The translations under genes and the position numbers were made by a program. The notes below the pieces were generated by a model. It ran no database searches. It worked only from the letters and a program-made list of their open reading frames with translations, and had not been told where the DNA came from. A stretch of DNA of 34,379 nucleotides. Source: Candidatus Sericytochromatia bacterium. GTDB lineage: Bacteria; Cyanobacteriota; Sericytochromatia; S15B-MN24; JAQBPE01. Shown here piece by piece: positions 7,298-15,260 of this stretch. Location of the stretch: positions 1 through 34,379 of the forward strand of contig JAYKJB010000012.1 of the NCBI GenBank assembly GCA_035285325.1. Direction: 5' to 3'. Within the stretch, counting starts at the first letter, position 1; each line of letters begins with the position of its first letter.

Positions 7298-8680
7298 TCA
7301 AGGGCGAGCAGGCGTCGCCTCGTACCAGTGGGTCAGCCGGGTGTAGCCGTTCAGAAGGGGCGCGGCCGACTGCTGGCTCAACTGGGCCTCATGAACCCAC
7401 TGGGTCCGCCCGGTGTCGGTGTCGTGCACCAGGATTTCCCGGTCCCCCCGGCCGCCGCGCACGGCTATGGCGAGCATGAAGTGGTGGCGGGGAGCGGCCA
7501 CCTCCGGCCGGTCCCACGAGACGACAATCGGCAGGTCATAGCCGTCCTGCAGCATCGGCACCATGGCCTCGACGGCCTCGGCCACCGGGCCGACCTTGGC
7601 CACGCGGTAGCCCACGCCCGTGACCGGCGTCAGGTACTTTCGCAACAGGTCGGGGATCACGATGCCACGGCCCTGGAGCGGACTGCCGTAAGGCACGGCC
7701 ACGCCGTTGAATTCCTCCAGCAGGCGCTTCTGCTCCTCAGCCAGTTGCCGGTTGTGCGTGTCGTGGGCCCGCTCGGCCACGCGAAAATGCTGGTTCAGCT
7801 GCCAGGCATAGCGCGGATTGACCTCGCCGGCCGCCACCATGAACATGGCCGGACCGCAGGCGTCCTTCCACTGCTGCCGCAGGTCGAGCGGATCCCGCAT
7901 GGTCGAGTTCGCGATCAGCAGGCTGGGCGCCTGTCCCCGCATCTGCTTCGCGTAGTCAGCCAAACTGGCATCCGGTTCCCCTGCCCCGAGGGCCTTCAGA
8001 ATCAGGATCGCCTCCACGTCCGAACGGGTTTCCTGCATCAAGCCCGCCAGGTGGCCGAGCCGCGCACTCGAAAGCCCACGCAGCGCCGCCTGGATGCGGC
8101 GCTCGTCCGCCGGGGCCAGCAGGTCGAGATCGGCACGCCGTCCCTCGGCCAGCAGCAGCGCCAGCGGCTTGGGGGTCGGGCCCGGCGTGGGCGAAGCGAC
8201 AACCGACATGGGCGAAGCGACAACCGGCGTACGCACCGCCTCAGGCGTGGCGAGGAGCGAGCCCGGACGCAACGGGGAAGCCTGAACGACCGGCGCGGAA
8301 GGACGCACCGGGGAGGGAATGACGACCGGCGAGGGCCGGCGTGCCGGGGTCGGCGTGGCCATCGCCGCTTCCGGCAGCGCAGCCACCGGGAGAGCGGCCG
8401 AGGCCTCCGTGTGGGGGGGTAACACCGGCAGTGTCAGGCCAAGCTCGGCTGAATCGTCCCAGTCGCTGAGATCGGCTGCAGACGACGGGGCGGGGGAGGC
8501 GATCGCCGAAGCGGGACGTAGCAGCGTGAGTGACCGCCCGATCTTGGCCTTGGGCAAAGCCACACTGACCGGGCTGAAGCGCCCTGCCGTCGATGCCTGG
8601 CCACAACCGGCCAGGAAGGTGAGCCAGACAAGCGCGAAAGCCAGGCGAACGGCTACCGGGCGGCGATGAGGCGACGACAT
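7298..8680 (-). CDS. Lipoprotein with papain/C39-like cysteine peptidase domain
   Basis: The 460-residue product starts at ATG 8680 (GGAGG ten nt upstream) with a lipoprotein signal ending LAGC, so Cys26 should be lipidated. A long Pro/Ala/Ser/Thr-rich linker (about 30-170) would hold the rest away from the membrane. The C-terminal domain (about 255-460) shows a papain-fold, C39-like arrangement: Gln/Trp then DACGPAMFM with Cys275, a His pair in RHHFMLAI (399-400), and Asp420 in VHDTDTG. These would be the catalytic Cys-His-Asp, suggesting an exported cysteine peptidase or amidase; the substrate is unknown. Homologues with this layout can also be inactive. The gene is divergent from the L,D-transpeptidase gene with a shared 272-bp intergenic region, which may hint at a common envelope role. 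Confidence 0.7.
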   Translation of the reverse strand: MSSPHRRPVAVRLAFALVWLTFLAGCGQASTAGRFSPVSVALPKAKIGRSLTLLRPASAIASPAPSSAADLSDWDDSAELGLTLPVLPPHTEASAALPVAALPEAAMATPTPARRPSPVVIPSPVRPSAPVVQASPLRPGSLLATPEAVRTPVVASPMSVVASPTPGPTPKPLALLLAEGRRADLDLLAPADERRIQAALRGLSSARLGHLAGLMQETRSDVEAILILKALGAGEPDASLADYAKQMRGQAPSLLIANSTMRDPLDLRQQWKDACGPAMFMVAAGEVNPRYAWQLNQHFRVAERAHDTHNRQLAEEQKRLLEEFNGVAVPYGSPLQGRGIVIPDLLRKYLTPVTGVGYRVAKVGPVAEAVEAMVPMLQDGYDLPIVVSWDRPEVAAPRHHFMLAIAVRGGRGDREILVHDTDTGRTQWVHEAQLSQQSAAPLLNGYTRLTHWYEATPARP

Positions 8681-8952
8681 GGAGCAGGGTCCTCCGCTGG
8701 ATGCCCGCCTTATCGAGCGTCCGCCCCTGCTCGCTGCGTGCTTTAAAGAAAGCCAAATGGGATCGCGTCCGGGCCTTTTCCAAATTATTACCAGTTCTTT
8801 AACAAGGCAGGACGGACACCCGCAAATCAAGATTCGGAGATACTCTACAGGATTTTCAAGCATCCTTTAGCCGGTGCCGAGCGGGTAAGTTTTTCCGGGC
8901 TGGGGGATATAACCCCATAGACCCCCGCCGCATGTGCATGAGGTGAACCGCG
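8681..8952. promoter_or_regulatory. Divergent promoter region between two envelope genes
   Basis: This 272-bp gap separates two genes read outward. It is AT-rich between about 8740 and 8870. On the plus strand TATAAC at 8908-8913 is a possible -10 box, giving a leader of about 35 nt before the GTG at 8953; no good -35 is visible. The last bases, AGGTGAACCGCGGTG, resemble the leader end of the small gene at 15597. Confidence 0.35.
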
Positions 8953-9867
8953 GTGCCTGAACCGACCTCCCGCCGCCCGATCGGGCTTGGCAAGACGCTC
9001 TGGAATCTGCTGAACACGCCCAATGAGGCGGGCGCTCAGCCTGCCAAGCCGAACCCGACGCCCCCGATGGCCCGGGACGGCTTCCAGGCCACGGCGGCTT
9101 TCGCCAATGCGCGCTTTGCCAACCAGCCCGACCTCGCCTTGCTGATGGCCGGCCAGGTCCTCCGGCCCGGCAGTTCCAGTCAAGGCGTCGCCGCCGTGCA
9201 GGGGGCCCTCCACGCCATGGGCTTCACGATCGCCGACGGGGCCACCGGCTATTACGGCAACCAGACCCAGGCCGCGCTGCGCAACTTCCAGGTGATGGCC
9301 GGCCTGCCGGCCGATGGCATCCTGGGCCCCAACACGATGAAGGCGCTCGACCGCCACGCCCCGCCACCTGGCAAGAACAGCTGGGATGCGGGCGTCAACC
9401 CGGGTCCTGTGCCCAACCCGACGATCGCGCCGGGCAAGCAGGCGCGCGTCGTCGTGAGCATCTCGCAGCACCGCGCCTTCCTGTTCGATGCCAACGGCAA
9501 GCTCAAGAAAATCTACGGCGTGCGCACTGGCACCCCCCATCACGCCGATGGCCGGGGCGGGGCCACCACGCCCGGCGTCCGCCAGATCACCGGCAAGAAC
9601 GGCGACCCGACCTCGGTGAGTCAGGCACTCTGGCCGGAGAGCAACGGCAAGGCCTTCGGCACGCGCCTGATCGACCTGACCCTGGTGGATCCGGTCACCG
9701 GCAAGCTCAAGGACGTGGACGGAAACGGCCAGGAACTTCACGGCACCTACACCGAAAGCTCGATCGGGCTCGACTACTCCCATGGCTGCGTGGGCCTGCG
9801 CAACCGCGACATCGAGGAGATCTACGGCCAGGTCCGCAACGGCGAGTTCGTCCGCTTCGACGCCTGA
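8953..9867 (+). CDS. Peptidoglycan-binding L,D-transpeptidase (YkuD family)
   Basis: The 304-residue protein combines a PG_binding_1 module (about 73-132, with GYYGNQTQAALRNFQ and DGILGPNTMKAL) and a YkuD catalytic domain (about 164-303). The active-site motif is intact: His263 in ELHGTY and SHGC with Cys279 followed by VGLRN. Such enzymes form 3-3 cross-links or attach proteins to peptidoglycan by acting on tetrapeptide stems; the exact reaction cannot be read from sequence. No clear signal peptide is visible (MPEPTSRRPIGLGKTLWNLL is only weakly hydrophobic), which is unusual for an enzyme that must act outside. GTG at 8953 is preceded by GAGGTGA, and an in-frame stop lies just upstream. The gene faces the convergent lipoprotein gene ending at 10037. 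Confidence 0.85.
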   Translation: MPEPTSRRPIGLGKTLWNLLNTPNEAGAQPAKPNPTPPMARDGFQATAAFANARFANQPDLALLMAGQVLRPGSSSQGVAAVQGALHAMGFTIADGATGYYGNQTQAALRNFQVMAGLPADGILGPNTMKALDRHAPPPGKNSWDAGVNPGPVPNPTIAPGKQARVVVSISQHRAFLFDANGKLKKIYGVRTGTPHHADGRGGATTPGVRQITGKNGDPTSVSQALWPESNGKAFGTRLIDLTLVDPVTGKLKDVDGNGQELHGTYTESSIGLDYSHGCVGLRNRDIEEIYGQVRNGEFVRFDA

Positions 9868-9882
9868 AGCGCGCCCTTCACG

Positions 9883-9953
9883 CTGGGGGGCGCCAGCACG
9901 GAGCCCCCAGGCAAACGCCCAAGGTCCGGAATCCCGCTGGGAAGCCGGACCTT
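9883..9953. terminator. Two hairpins between convergent genes
   Basis: CTGGGGG (9883-9889) pairs with CCCCCAG (9904-9910). A second, stronger stem of nine pairs is AAGGTCCGG (9921-9929) with CCGGACCTT (9945-9953), loop 15 nt. They lie between two converging genes and could stop transcription from either side. The T tract is weak (CTTGATGTTGATG), so intrinsic efficiency is uncertain. Confidence 0.45.
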
Positions 9954-10036
9954 GATGTTGATGGGGGCCGCCGTGGGAAGAGCGAAGCTGCTCTCATCGC
10001 GGCGATCAGGCAGCGTCCAGGTTCGGTGCGCTCGGC

Positions 10037-11614
10037 TCAGCCATTGGCCGCCAGCGTCCCGCTGGCCCGACCCGCCGCCTCAGCCGTCGAGGTCGCGCTG
10101 GGGTCGGGGCTGGGCAGGGCCACCGGCGTGGGGGCAGGCGATGGGGGCAAGACCGGCTTCTGCGGGGGCGTGGCGGTGCTGGTAGGCGTAGGAACCGGCT
10201 TGGGCTCATGGACCTCACACACGGAGTTGAACCAGGTGTGGGTCACGCGGGTGGGCCGGGTGAATCGGATCACCGCGCCGCTCTCGGCATCGACCATGGC
10301 CGACCCGCTCTGGTTGGTGTAGCGATTCGTTTCCTTGCGTTGCACGGGGTTGCACACCTGATCAGGCGGCATTGGCACGGGGGACAGCCCGCGGTCCGGA
10401 GCAGGCATGGAGACCGACGTGCCTTGCAGCAGACGGAAGGCCGCCTTGGCTGGCGTCATCGATTCGCTGACCGCAACGGCCACGCCTGGCACGGCGATCG
10501 GAAGCCGATTGTCGGCGCCCGGCCCCTCGGGGGCGTGCCAGTTGAGCTCCCAGACGAGCTTGCCCACAATCTGCTGCAGGCTCACGGACCAGCGCGCGTT
10601 GCCGGGGACCTGATACAGCACCTCGGTTTTTTGCTCGTCACCGTCATACTCTCCGGTCTTGGGCTGTTCGAAGGCGTGCCCCAGGAAGTAATCCTGGCGG
10701 GTGCGCTCCTCCTCGCCCGCAAAGCTCCGGTCCGAGACCGCCTTGATCACCCGGGCGATCGCCTCGCCCGCATCGACCTTGACGCGCTCGGGGGCCAGCT
10801 CCAGCGGCGCCCAGCGCAGGCGAACCAGGGTGGTCTTCTCCGGCGTGACGATGAACTGAAGCATCTCACTGCGGGCCGAGGACAGGTACACCAGGCGCCA
10901 GCCAGCCCCCCCCTCGAAGGGGCTCAGGCGCACCGGCACAAGCCCCGCTTCGGGCGCGGTCTGGTCGTCGCGGTGAAGGGCCCCCGCGTTGGTGAGGGTC
11001 GAGCCGGCTTCCGTCAGGCGCGCATCCGATGCCCAATCCTTGATGACCGGGCCGACGACCGCACTGACGATCGCGGAGAACCCGCCCTGGGCGCCCTTGG
11101 TTTCACCCTCCTGCACCGAGACCAGCGCCATCTGCTCGGCGCCTGCCCCAAAACCGAAGTAGTAGCGGTAGCCATAGCCACCCCAGACGTTGCCACTGAA
11201 AGCGCCGCCGGCGGTCGAGGCAGAGTTCCCCGCGTTCGCAACCTTGTCGTTGCCCCGGCCGACCATCCGCTCAGCCGATGCAGGCAGCGGGGCCATCGGG
11301 GCAGCAGGCGCGGACGCGCCCCCCCCCAAGGTAGCCGCATCCATGCCCACCAAACCAGCCGGGACAGGGCCCCCCGCCCGCAGCGTGGCCGCGTCGACGC
11401 CGACCGGCCCGGCCTGGCCCGACAGATACCGGGCATTGGCCACCGTCAGCGGGCGAAAGGCCACGCCGGCCAGCGGCTCGAGCGGTGCATTGGAAATGAG
11501 CTTGCCCGTGACCGGGTCGCGAACCGGCAGCTTGGAAGGTCCGGTGAGCCCCGGCACGGCACACCCGCCGAGCAGCAGAACCAGGCTGAGCGACCAGGCG
11601 ATTGGACGTAACAC
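10037..11614 (-). CDS. Large lipoprotein of unknown function
   Basis: A 525-residue protein starting at GTG 11614, with AGGAGG six nt upstream. The signal ends LLGGC (Cys18 lipidated). Residues 71-96 contain two GxDAATL units (VGVDAATL, then LVGMDAATL) that resemble the eight-residue repeats of two other lipoproteins here. A Gly/Tyr-rich segment GNVWGGYGYRYYFGFGAG near 141-158 follows, then a mixed alpha/beta body without a recognised family, and a Pro/Thr-rich tail (about 465-525). Two Cys residues near the end could form a disulfide. It is transcribed alone from a region with a duplicated GTATACTA element, so it may be specifically regulated. I assign no function beyond a membrane-anchored extracytoplasmic protein. 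Confidence 0.75.
   Translation of the reverse strand: MLRPIAWSLSLVLLLGGCAVPGLTGPSKLPVRDPVTGKLISNAPLEPLAGVAFRPLTVANARYLSGQAGPVGVDAATLRAGGPVPAGLVGMDAATLGGGASAPAAPMAPLPASAERMVGRGNDKVANAGNSASTAGGAFSGNVWGGYGYRYYFGFGAGAEQMALVSVQEGETKGAQGGFSAIVSAVVGPVIKDWASDARLTEAGSTLTNAGALHRDDQTAPEAGLVPVRLSPFEGGAGWRLVYLSSARSEMLQFIVTPEKTTLVRLRWAPLELAPERVKVDAGEAIARVIKAVSDRSFAGEEERTRQDYFLGHAFEQPKTGEYDGDEQKTEVLYQVPGNARWSVSLQQIVGKLVWELNWHAPEGPGADNRLPIAVPGVAVAVSESMTPAKAAFRLLQGTSVSMPAPDRGLSPVPMPPDQVCNPVQRKETNRYTNQSGSAMVDAESGAVIRFTRPTRVTHTWFNSVCEVHEPKPVPTPTSTATPPQKPVLPPSPAPTPVALPSPDPSATSTAEAAGRASGTLAANG
11327..11404. repeat. Two GxDAATL units in the large lipoprotein
   Basis: Residues 71-96 hold VGVDAATL and LVGMDAATL separated by a short Gly/Pro linker. 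They match the LIGMD(S/A)xx octads encoded at 33262-33357. Only two units are present, so this is a weak repeat. Confidence 0.45.
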
Positions 11615-11658
11615 GGGAGGCCTCCTTTCGGGGTGACGCTGGATGAAACCCCGAGCTT

Positions 11659-11679
11659 GTATACTATTTTTGTATACTA
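11659..11679. promoter_or_regulatory. Duplicated GTATACTA operator-like element
   Basis: GTATACTA (11659-11666), TTTTT, GTATACTA (11672-11679) forms a direct repeat with 13-bp period. Each copy contains the self-complementary GTATAC, so each can bind a dimer. It lies 45-65 bp upstream of the GTG at 11614, where the promoter of that minus-strand gene should be, and the TATAC steps could also act as the -10 box. TTGTATAC-type sites are typical of some GntR-family regulators, but no regulator gene is in this window. Confidence 0.5.
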
Positions 11680-11722
11680 CCCAGGCGCGACGACACTGTC
11701 AAGCGGCCGGAGCGGACCGTGG

Positions 11723-13627
11723 TCAATAACCGAAGGCCTCGCCCCCGCGCCGTGGGTCCGCATAGGCCTCCCAGGCCCCATCCGGGCGCCGCAAGATGCC
11801 CTGCGCATCGCCAATCAGCGGCCGCGCCTGCACCTGATGGCCCAGCCGCACCAGTTCCACCCGCGTGAGCGCATCGAGGCCGCCCGGTTCCTGATAGAGC
11901 AGGTCCGGCTGGGCCTGGTGGTGCAGGCGCGGGGCGGCGATCGCCCAGTTCAGCGGGAGCTTGAAGTCGAGCACGTTGCTCAGCACCTGGGTCACGGTGG
12001 TGATGATGGTCGGCCCGCCAGGCGAGCCCAGCACGAACTGAGGACGTCCCTGGGCATCCAAGACGATCGTGGGGGTCATGGACGAGAGCGGGCGCTTGCC
12101 CGGCGCCACCTGGTTCAAGGGGCCCTGACGCAGACCGAACTGGTTGACACCACCAGGTTTGACGGTGAAGTCGTCCATCTCGTTGTTGAGCAGCACGCCC
12201 GTACCGCGCGCCACGACGCCGCAACCGAAGTTGCCGTTCAGGGTGTAAGTGTTCGAGACCGCCATCCCGCCAGCATCGACGACGCAATAATGGGTCGTCT
12301 GCTCACTCTCGACCGGGCCCGGCTGGCGCCCGAAGGCCGGGGTCGAGGCATCTTCGCGGATGCTGGCGCGCCGACGAAGCGCATAGGCCTTGCTGATCAG
12401 GCGCTTGACGGGCTGGTCGGGCAGGAAGTCGGGGTCGGCGAGAAAAGCGTTGCGGTCGGCGAAGGCGCGCCGCTCGGCCTCCGTCAGCCAGTGCAGGTGG
12501 CGTGCGCTGTGCCAGCCGAGTTTGGGCAGGTCGACGCCTTCCAGGATGTTGAGGATCTGCGCCATGGTCACGCCACCGCTGCTGGGCAGCGGCATGGTGA
12601 CAATCGTCTGACCGCGATAATCGAACCGCAACGGCTCGCGCCAGCGTGGCCGGTAAGCTTGCATGTCGGCCACGCTGAGCACGCCGCCCTGACGGGCGAT
12701 GTCCTGGGCGATCGCCTGGGCCGTGGGGCCGCTGTAGAAGCCCCGCGCGCCTTGACGAGCGATGCGCTGCAGCGTCACGGCCAGATCCGGCTGACGGAAG
12801 CGCTCTCCGGCCTTGGGCGTCAGCCCCTCGGGCAGGAAGACGCGACGCGATTCGGGAAAGCGCATCAGCAGATCCTGGGCCCGGTAAAAGGAACCGGACA
12901 GGTACTCGTTGACGATGAAGCCATCCCGCGCCAGCCGGATCGCCGGGGCCACCAGGTCGGCCCAGGGGCGCTTGCCATAGCGCCGGTGAGCGGCCTCGAA
13001 GCCGGCCACCGTGCCCGGGACGCCGACCGCGCGCACGCCGACCTGGCTGGCTGAGGTGGCGTTGCCGAGCCGATCCAGGAACATGTCCGGTCGCGCCGCC
13101 GCGGGGGCCGTCTCGCGGTAATCGAGCGCGCTCTGACCGCCACCCGGCGCGTGCACCAGCATGAAGCCGCCGCCGCCCAGGTTGCCGGCCTCGGGGTAAA
13201 CCACGGCCAGCGCGAAGCCCACGGCGATCGCCGCGTCCACGGCGTTGCCACCGCGCTTCAGCACCTCCACGCCGACCTGGCTGGCGATCGCCGAGACACA
13301 GGCCACGGCGCCTCGCCGGGCCAGAACAGCGGGCTGCGGCTGGCGATACAGCCAGCTGGCCTCGTAGGGCATGCGGGAGACCGCGATCGGGCGCGGCCGA
13401 TACCCCGGCGTGGGATAGGCGCTCGGTCGAACCGTCGGCAGGCTGCGCGGCGCCGCGGCCGGGGGCAGGACGGTCGGCGCCTCCGGCGCGGTCGGGGCGA
13501 CGTGGGTCGCGCCACTGGCCGCCGGGGGCCCGCCCATCAGGTCCGTGGCCTGCGCCGGCCAGCCCGGCACGACCGCTCCGGCGGCCAGCAGGACCAGGCA
13601 GACTCCGGCGCGCAGGCGGCCCTTCAC
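11723..13627 (-). CDS. ggt: Gamma-glutamyltransferase precursor
   Basis: A 634-residue exported Ntn-hydrolase that cleaves or transfers the gamma-glutamyl group of glutathione and related compounds. A Sec signal occupies about 1-27, then a Pro/Ala-rich linker to about 85 that typical enzymes lack. The large subunit has GGNAVDAAIAVGFAL (126-140), NLGGGGFML (149-157) and DYRETAP, whose Arg171 is the glutamate alpha-carboxylate contact. Autoprocessing should occur at Gln443/Thr444 in EQTTHYCVVD, making Thr444 the nucleophile. The small subunit has NNEMDDF, PLSSMTPTIV and GSPGG. The motifs are intact. It starts at GTG 13627, only 13 bp after the scoB stop, so it is likely co-transcribed with scoAB, although the link in metabolism is not obvious. 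It could supply glutamate or cysteinylglycine from periplasmic peptides. Confidence 0.93.
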   Translation of the reverse strand: MKGRLRAGVCLVLLAAGAVVPGWPAQATDLMGGPPAASGATHVAPTAPEAPTVLPPAAAPRSLPTVRPSAYPTPGYRPRPIAVSRMPYEASWLYRQPQPAVLARRGAVACVSAIASQVGVEVLKRGGNAVDAAIAVGFALAVVYPEAGNLGGGGFMLVHAPGGGQSALDYRETAPAAARPDMFLDRLGNATSASQVGVRAVGVPGTVAGFEAAHRRYGKRPWADLVAPAIRLARDGFIVNEYLSGSFYRAQDLLMRFPESRRVFLPEGLTPKAGERFRQPDLAVTLQRIARQGARGFYSGPTAQAIAQDIARQGGVLSVADMQAYRPRWREPLRFDYRGQTIVTMPLPSSGGVTMAQILNILEGVDLPKLGWHSARHLHWLTEAERRAFADRNAFLADPDFLPDQPVKRLISKAYALRRRASIREDASTPAFGRQPGPVESEQTTHYCVVDAGGMAVSNTYTLNGNFGCGVVARGTGVLLNNEMDDFTVKPGGVNQFGLRQGPLNQVAPGKRPLSSMTPTIVLDAQGRPQFVLGSPGGPTIITTVTQVLSNVLDFKLPLNWAIAAPRLHHQAQPDLLYQEPGGLDALTRVELVRLGHQVQARPLIGDAQGILRRPDGAWEAYADPRRGGEAFGY

Positions 13628-13640
13628 GTCAGCCCCCCGC

Positions 13641-14300
13641 TCAGGCCGAGGCGGCTGCCAGCAGTTCCGGCGCCACCGTCAGCGAGGCCCCGGTCTTGGC
13701 CTTGATTTCATCCAGCGTGACGCCGGGCGCCAGCTCTCGCAGCAGGAAGCCGCCGGGCGTCACGTCAATGACGGCCAGGTCCGTCACGACCATGTTGACC
13801 ACACCCTGCCCCGTCAACGGCAGGGCGCAGCGCGTCAGCAGCTTGGGCTCGCCTTCCTTGCTGCAGTGCTCCATGGCGACGATCACGCGCTTGGCGCCGG
13901 CCACCAGGTCCATCGCCCCGCCCATGCCCTTGACCTTCTTGCCGGGAATCATCCAGTTGGCCAGGTCGCCGTTCTCGGCCACCTGCAAGGCCCCCAGAAT
14001 GGTCAGATCGACGTGCCCGCCGCGGACCATGGCAAACGAGTCGGCGCTGGAAAAGAAGCTGGAGCCAGGCAGGGTCGTGACGGTCTGCTTGCCGGCGTTG
14101 ATCAGGTCGGGGTCCTCCTCGCCCTCAAAAGGAAAGGGCCCGATGCCCAGCAAGCCGTTCTCGGACTGCAGGGTCACATCTATGCCGGCCGGAATGAAAT
14201 TGGCCACCAGGGTCGGAATGCCGATGCCCAGGTTGACGTAGTAGCCGTCACGCAGTTCCTGCGCGATGCGGGCGGCGATTTGATTGCGGTCGAAAGCCAT
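13641..14300 (-). CDS. scoB: 3-oxoacid CoA-transferase subunit B
   Basis: The 219-residue beta subunit of a family I CoA-transferase, which with subunit A moves CoA between succinyl-CoA and acetoacetate or a similar acid pair. [13 protein letters not shown] (23-35) and the active-site signature [11 protein letters not shown] are present; Glu47 in SENG forms the glutamyl-CoA intermediate. Later motifs [17 protein letters not shown] and MEHCSKEG are typical of SCOT/Sco rather than of the AtoA subfamily, though the exact acid donor is uncertain. The start at ATG 14300 has GGAGG seven nt upstream. It follows scoA by 58 bp and precedes ggt by 13 bp on the same strand. Confidence 0.92.
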   Translation of the reverse strand: MAFDRNQIAARIAQELRDGYYVNLGIGIPTLVANFIPAGIDVTLQSENGLLGIGPFPFEGEEDPDLINAGKQTVTTLPGSSFFSSADSFAMVRGGHVDLTILGALQVAENGDLANWMIPGKKVKGMGGAMDLVAGAKRVIVAMEHCSKEGEPKLLTRCALPLTGQGVVNMVVTDLAVIDVTPGGFLLRELAPGVTLDEIKAKTGASLTVAPELLAAASA

Positions 14301-14358
14301 GCGGAAACCTCCTGCCGGGGGGCGCTGCGGTCATCCAGCAGCGCCCCGTTCTGCCGAT

Positions 14359-15078
14359 TCAAGCGAGCGGGGCGGCCTCGCGCGGGCGCACCGTGCGCTG
14401 CTCGATGCGCTTCTCGTAATTCGTCCCCTGGAAGATCCGGTCGATGAAGATGCCGGGCGTGTGCACGTGGTCCGGGTCGAGTTCGCCCACCGGCACCAGC
14501 TGCTCCACCTCGGCCAGCGTCCAGGGGGCCGCCGTGGCCATCATCGGATTGAAGTTGCGGGCCGTTTGCCGGTACACCAGGTTGCCGGCGGCGTCGCCTT
14601 TCAGGGCCTTGACGATCGCCAGGTCCGCCCGCAGCGGCAGTTCGAGCACGTATTCGACGCCGTCGATCAGGCGCGTTTCCTTGCCTTCGGCCACCACCGT
14701 GCCCACCCCCGTGCGGGTGAAGAAGCCGCCGATGCCGGCCCCGGCGGCGCGAATCCGCTCGGCCAGGGTGCCCTGGGGAATCAGCTCGACCTCCAGCACG
14801 CCTTCCAGCACCTGCCGCTCGAAGGTCTTGTTCTCGCCCACGTAGCTGGCGATCATCTTGCGAATCTGGCGCGTCTGGAGCAGCAGGCCCAGGCCGAAGT
14901 CGTCGACGCCGGCATTGTTGCTGATGAAGGTGAGATCCTTCACGCCGGCCTCGCGAATCGCCGCGATCAGGTTCTCGGGGATGCCGCACAGGCCGAAGCC
15001 GCCGGCCATGATGGTCATGCCATCGCGCAAAATTCCGGCCAACGCCGCCTGGGCGTCCGTCACCACCTTGTTCGCCAT
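14359..15078 (-). CDS. scoA: 3-oxoacid CoA-transferase subunit A
   Basis: The 239-residue alpha subunit partner of the downstream scoB product. The family I signature GGFGLCGIPE lies at 26-35, followed by FISNNAGVDDFGLGLLL (50-66) and SYVGEN, with GGFFTRTGVGT near 116-126 and the C-terminal HTPGIFIDRI. The two subunits form the active enzyme in the cytoplasm and serve ketone-body or acetoacetate and short-chain acid use. ATG 15078 has GAGGGAGG just upstream. It is the first gene of the scoA-scoB-ggt run and is divergent from a small ORF. A 17-bp palindrome in the shared intergenic region (15202-15218) may control it. Confidence 0.92.
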   Translation of the reverse strand: MANKVVTDAQAALAGILRDGMTIMAGGFGLCGIPENLIAAIREAGVKDLTFISNNAGVDDFGLGLLLQTRQIRKMIASYVGENKTFERQVLEGVLEVELIPQGTLAERIRAAGAGIGGFFTRTGVGTVVAEGKETRLIDGVEYVLELPLRADLAIVKALKGDAAGNLVYRQTARNFNPMMATAAPWTLAEVEQLVPVGELDPDHVHTPGIFIDRIFQGTNYEKRIEQRTVRPREAAPLA

Positions 15079-15201
15079 GCGCCCTCCCTCGACACTCGTC
15101 GCTGAGTGCCCGTCGCAGCGAAGTGTACCACTCGCCCCCTGAGGCTCGCCAGCGGCCCGTCCCGGCGCAATCGGGGCTTGACGTGGGCGGAGGCTAAGGT
15201 T

Positions 15202-15240
15202 ATGCTTAAATTAAGCATTTCATCTCGCCTTAATAATACC
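15202..15240. promoter_or_regulatory. 17-bp palindrome and promoter zone between scoA and a small divergent gene
   Basis: ATGCTTAA-A-TTAAGCAT (15202-15218) is a perfect 8-bp inverted repeat around one base, inside an AT-rich patch of an otherwise GC-rich gap. For the plus strand, TTAAGC (15211-15216) and the AT-rich TAATAAT at 15231-15237 could be -35 and -10 boxes, which would put the palindrome over the -35. Its symmetry and place suggest the operator of a dimeric repressor acting on one or both genes. Confidence 0.5.
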
Positions 15241-15260
15241 GACGTCGAGGTTCGCCCCGC

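Noticed and set aside
7133-8422. Plus-strand open frame of 429 codons
   Set aside because: Antisense shadow of the C39-like lipoprotein gene, with Arg/Gly-rich low-complexity translation.
8870-8952. Possible riboswitch leader before the L,D-transpeptidase gene
   Set aside because: Peptidoglycan enzymes are often under the c-di-AMP ydaO element, and GCCGAGCGGG looked suggestive, but the conserved core and pairing of that riboswitch could not be matched.
10208-11611. Plus-strand open frame of 467 codons
   Set aside because: Antisense shadow of the 525-residue lipoprotein, a known artefact of GC-rich DNA.
11633-13054. Plus-strand open frame of 473 codons
   Set aside because: Opposite strand of ggt, whose motifs are unmistakable.
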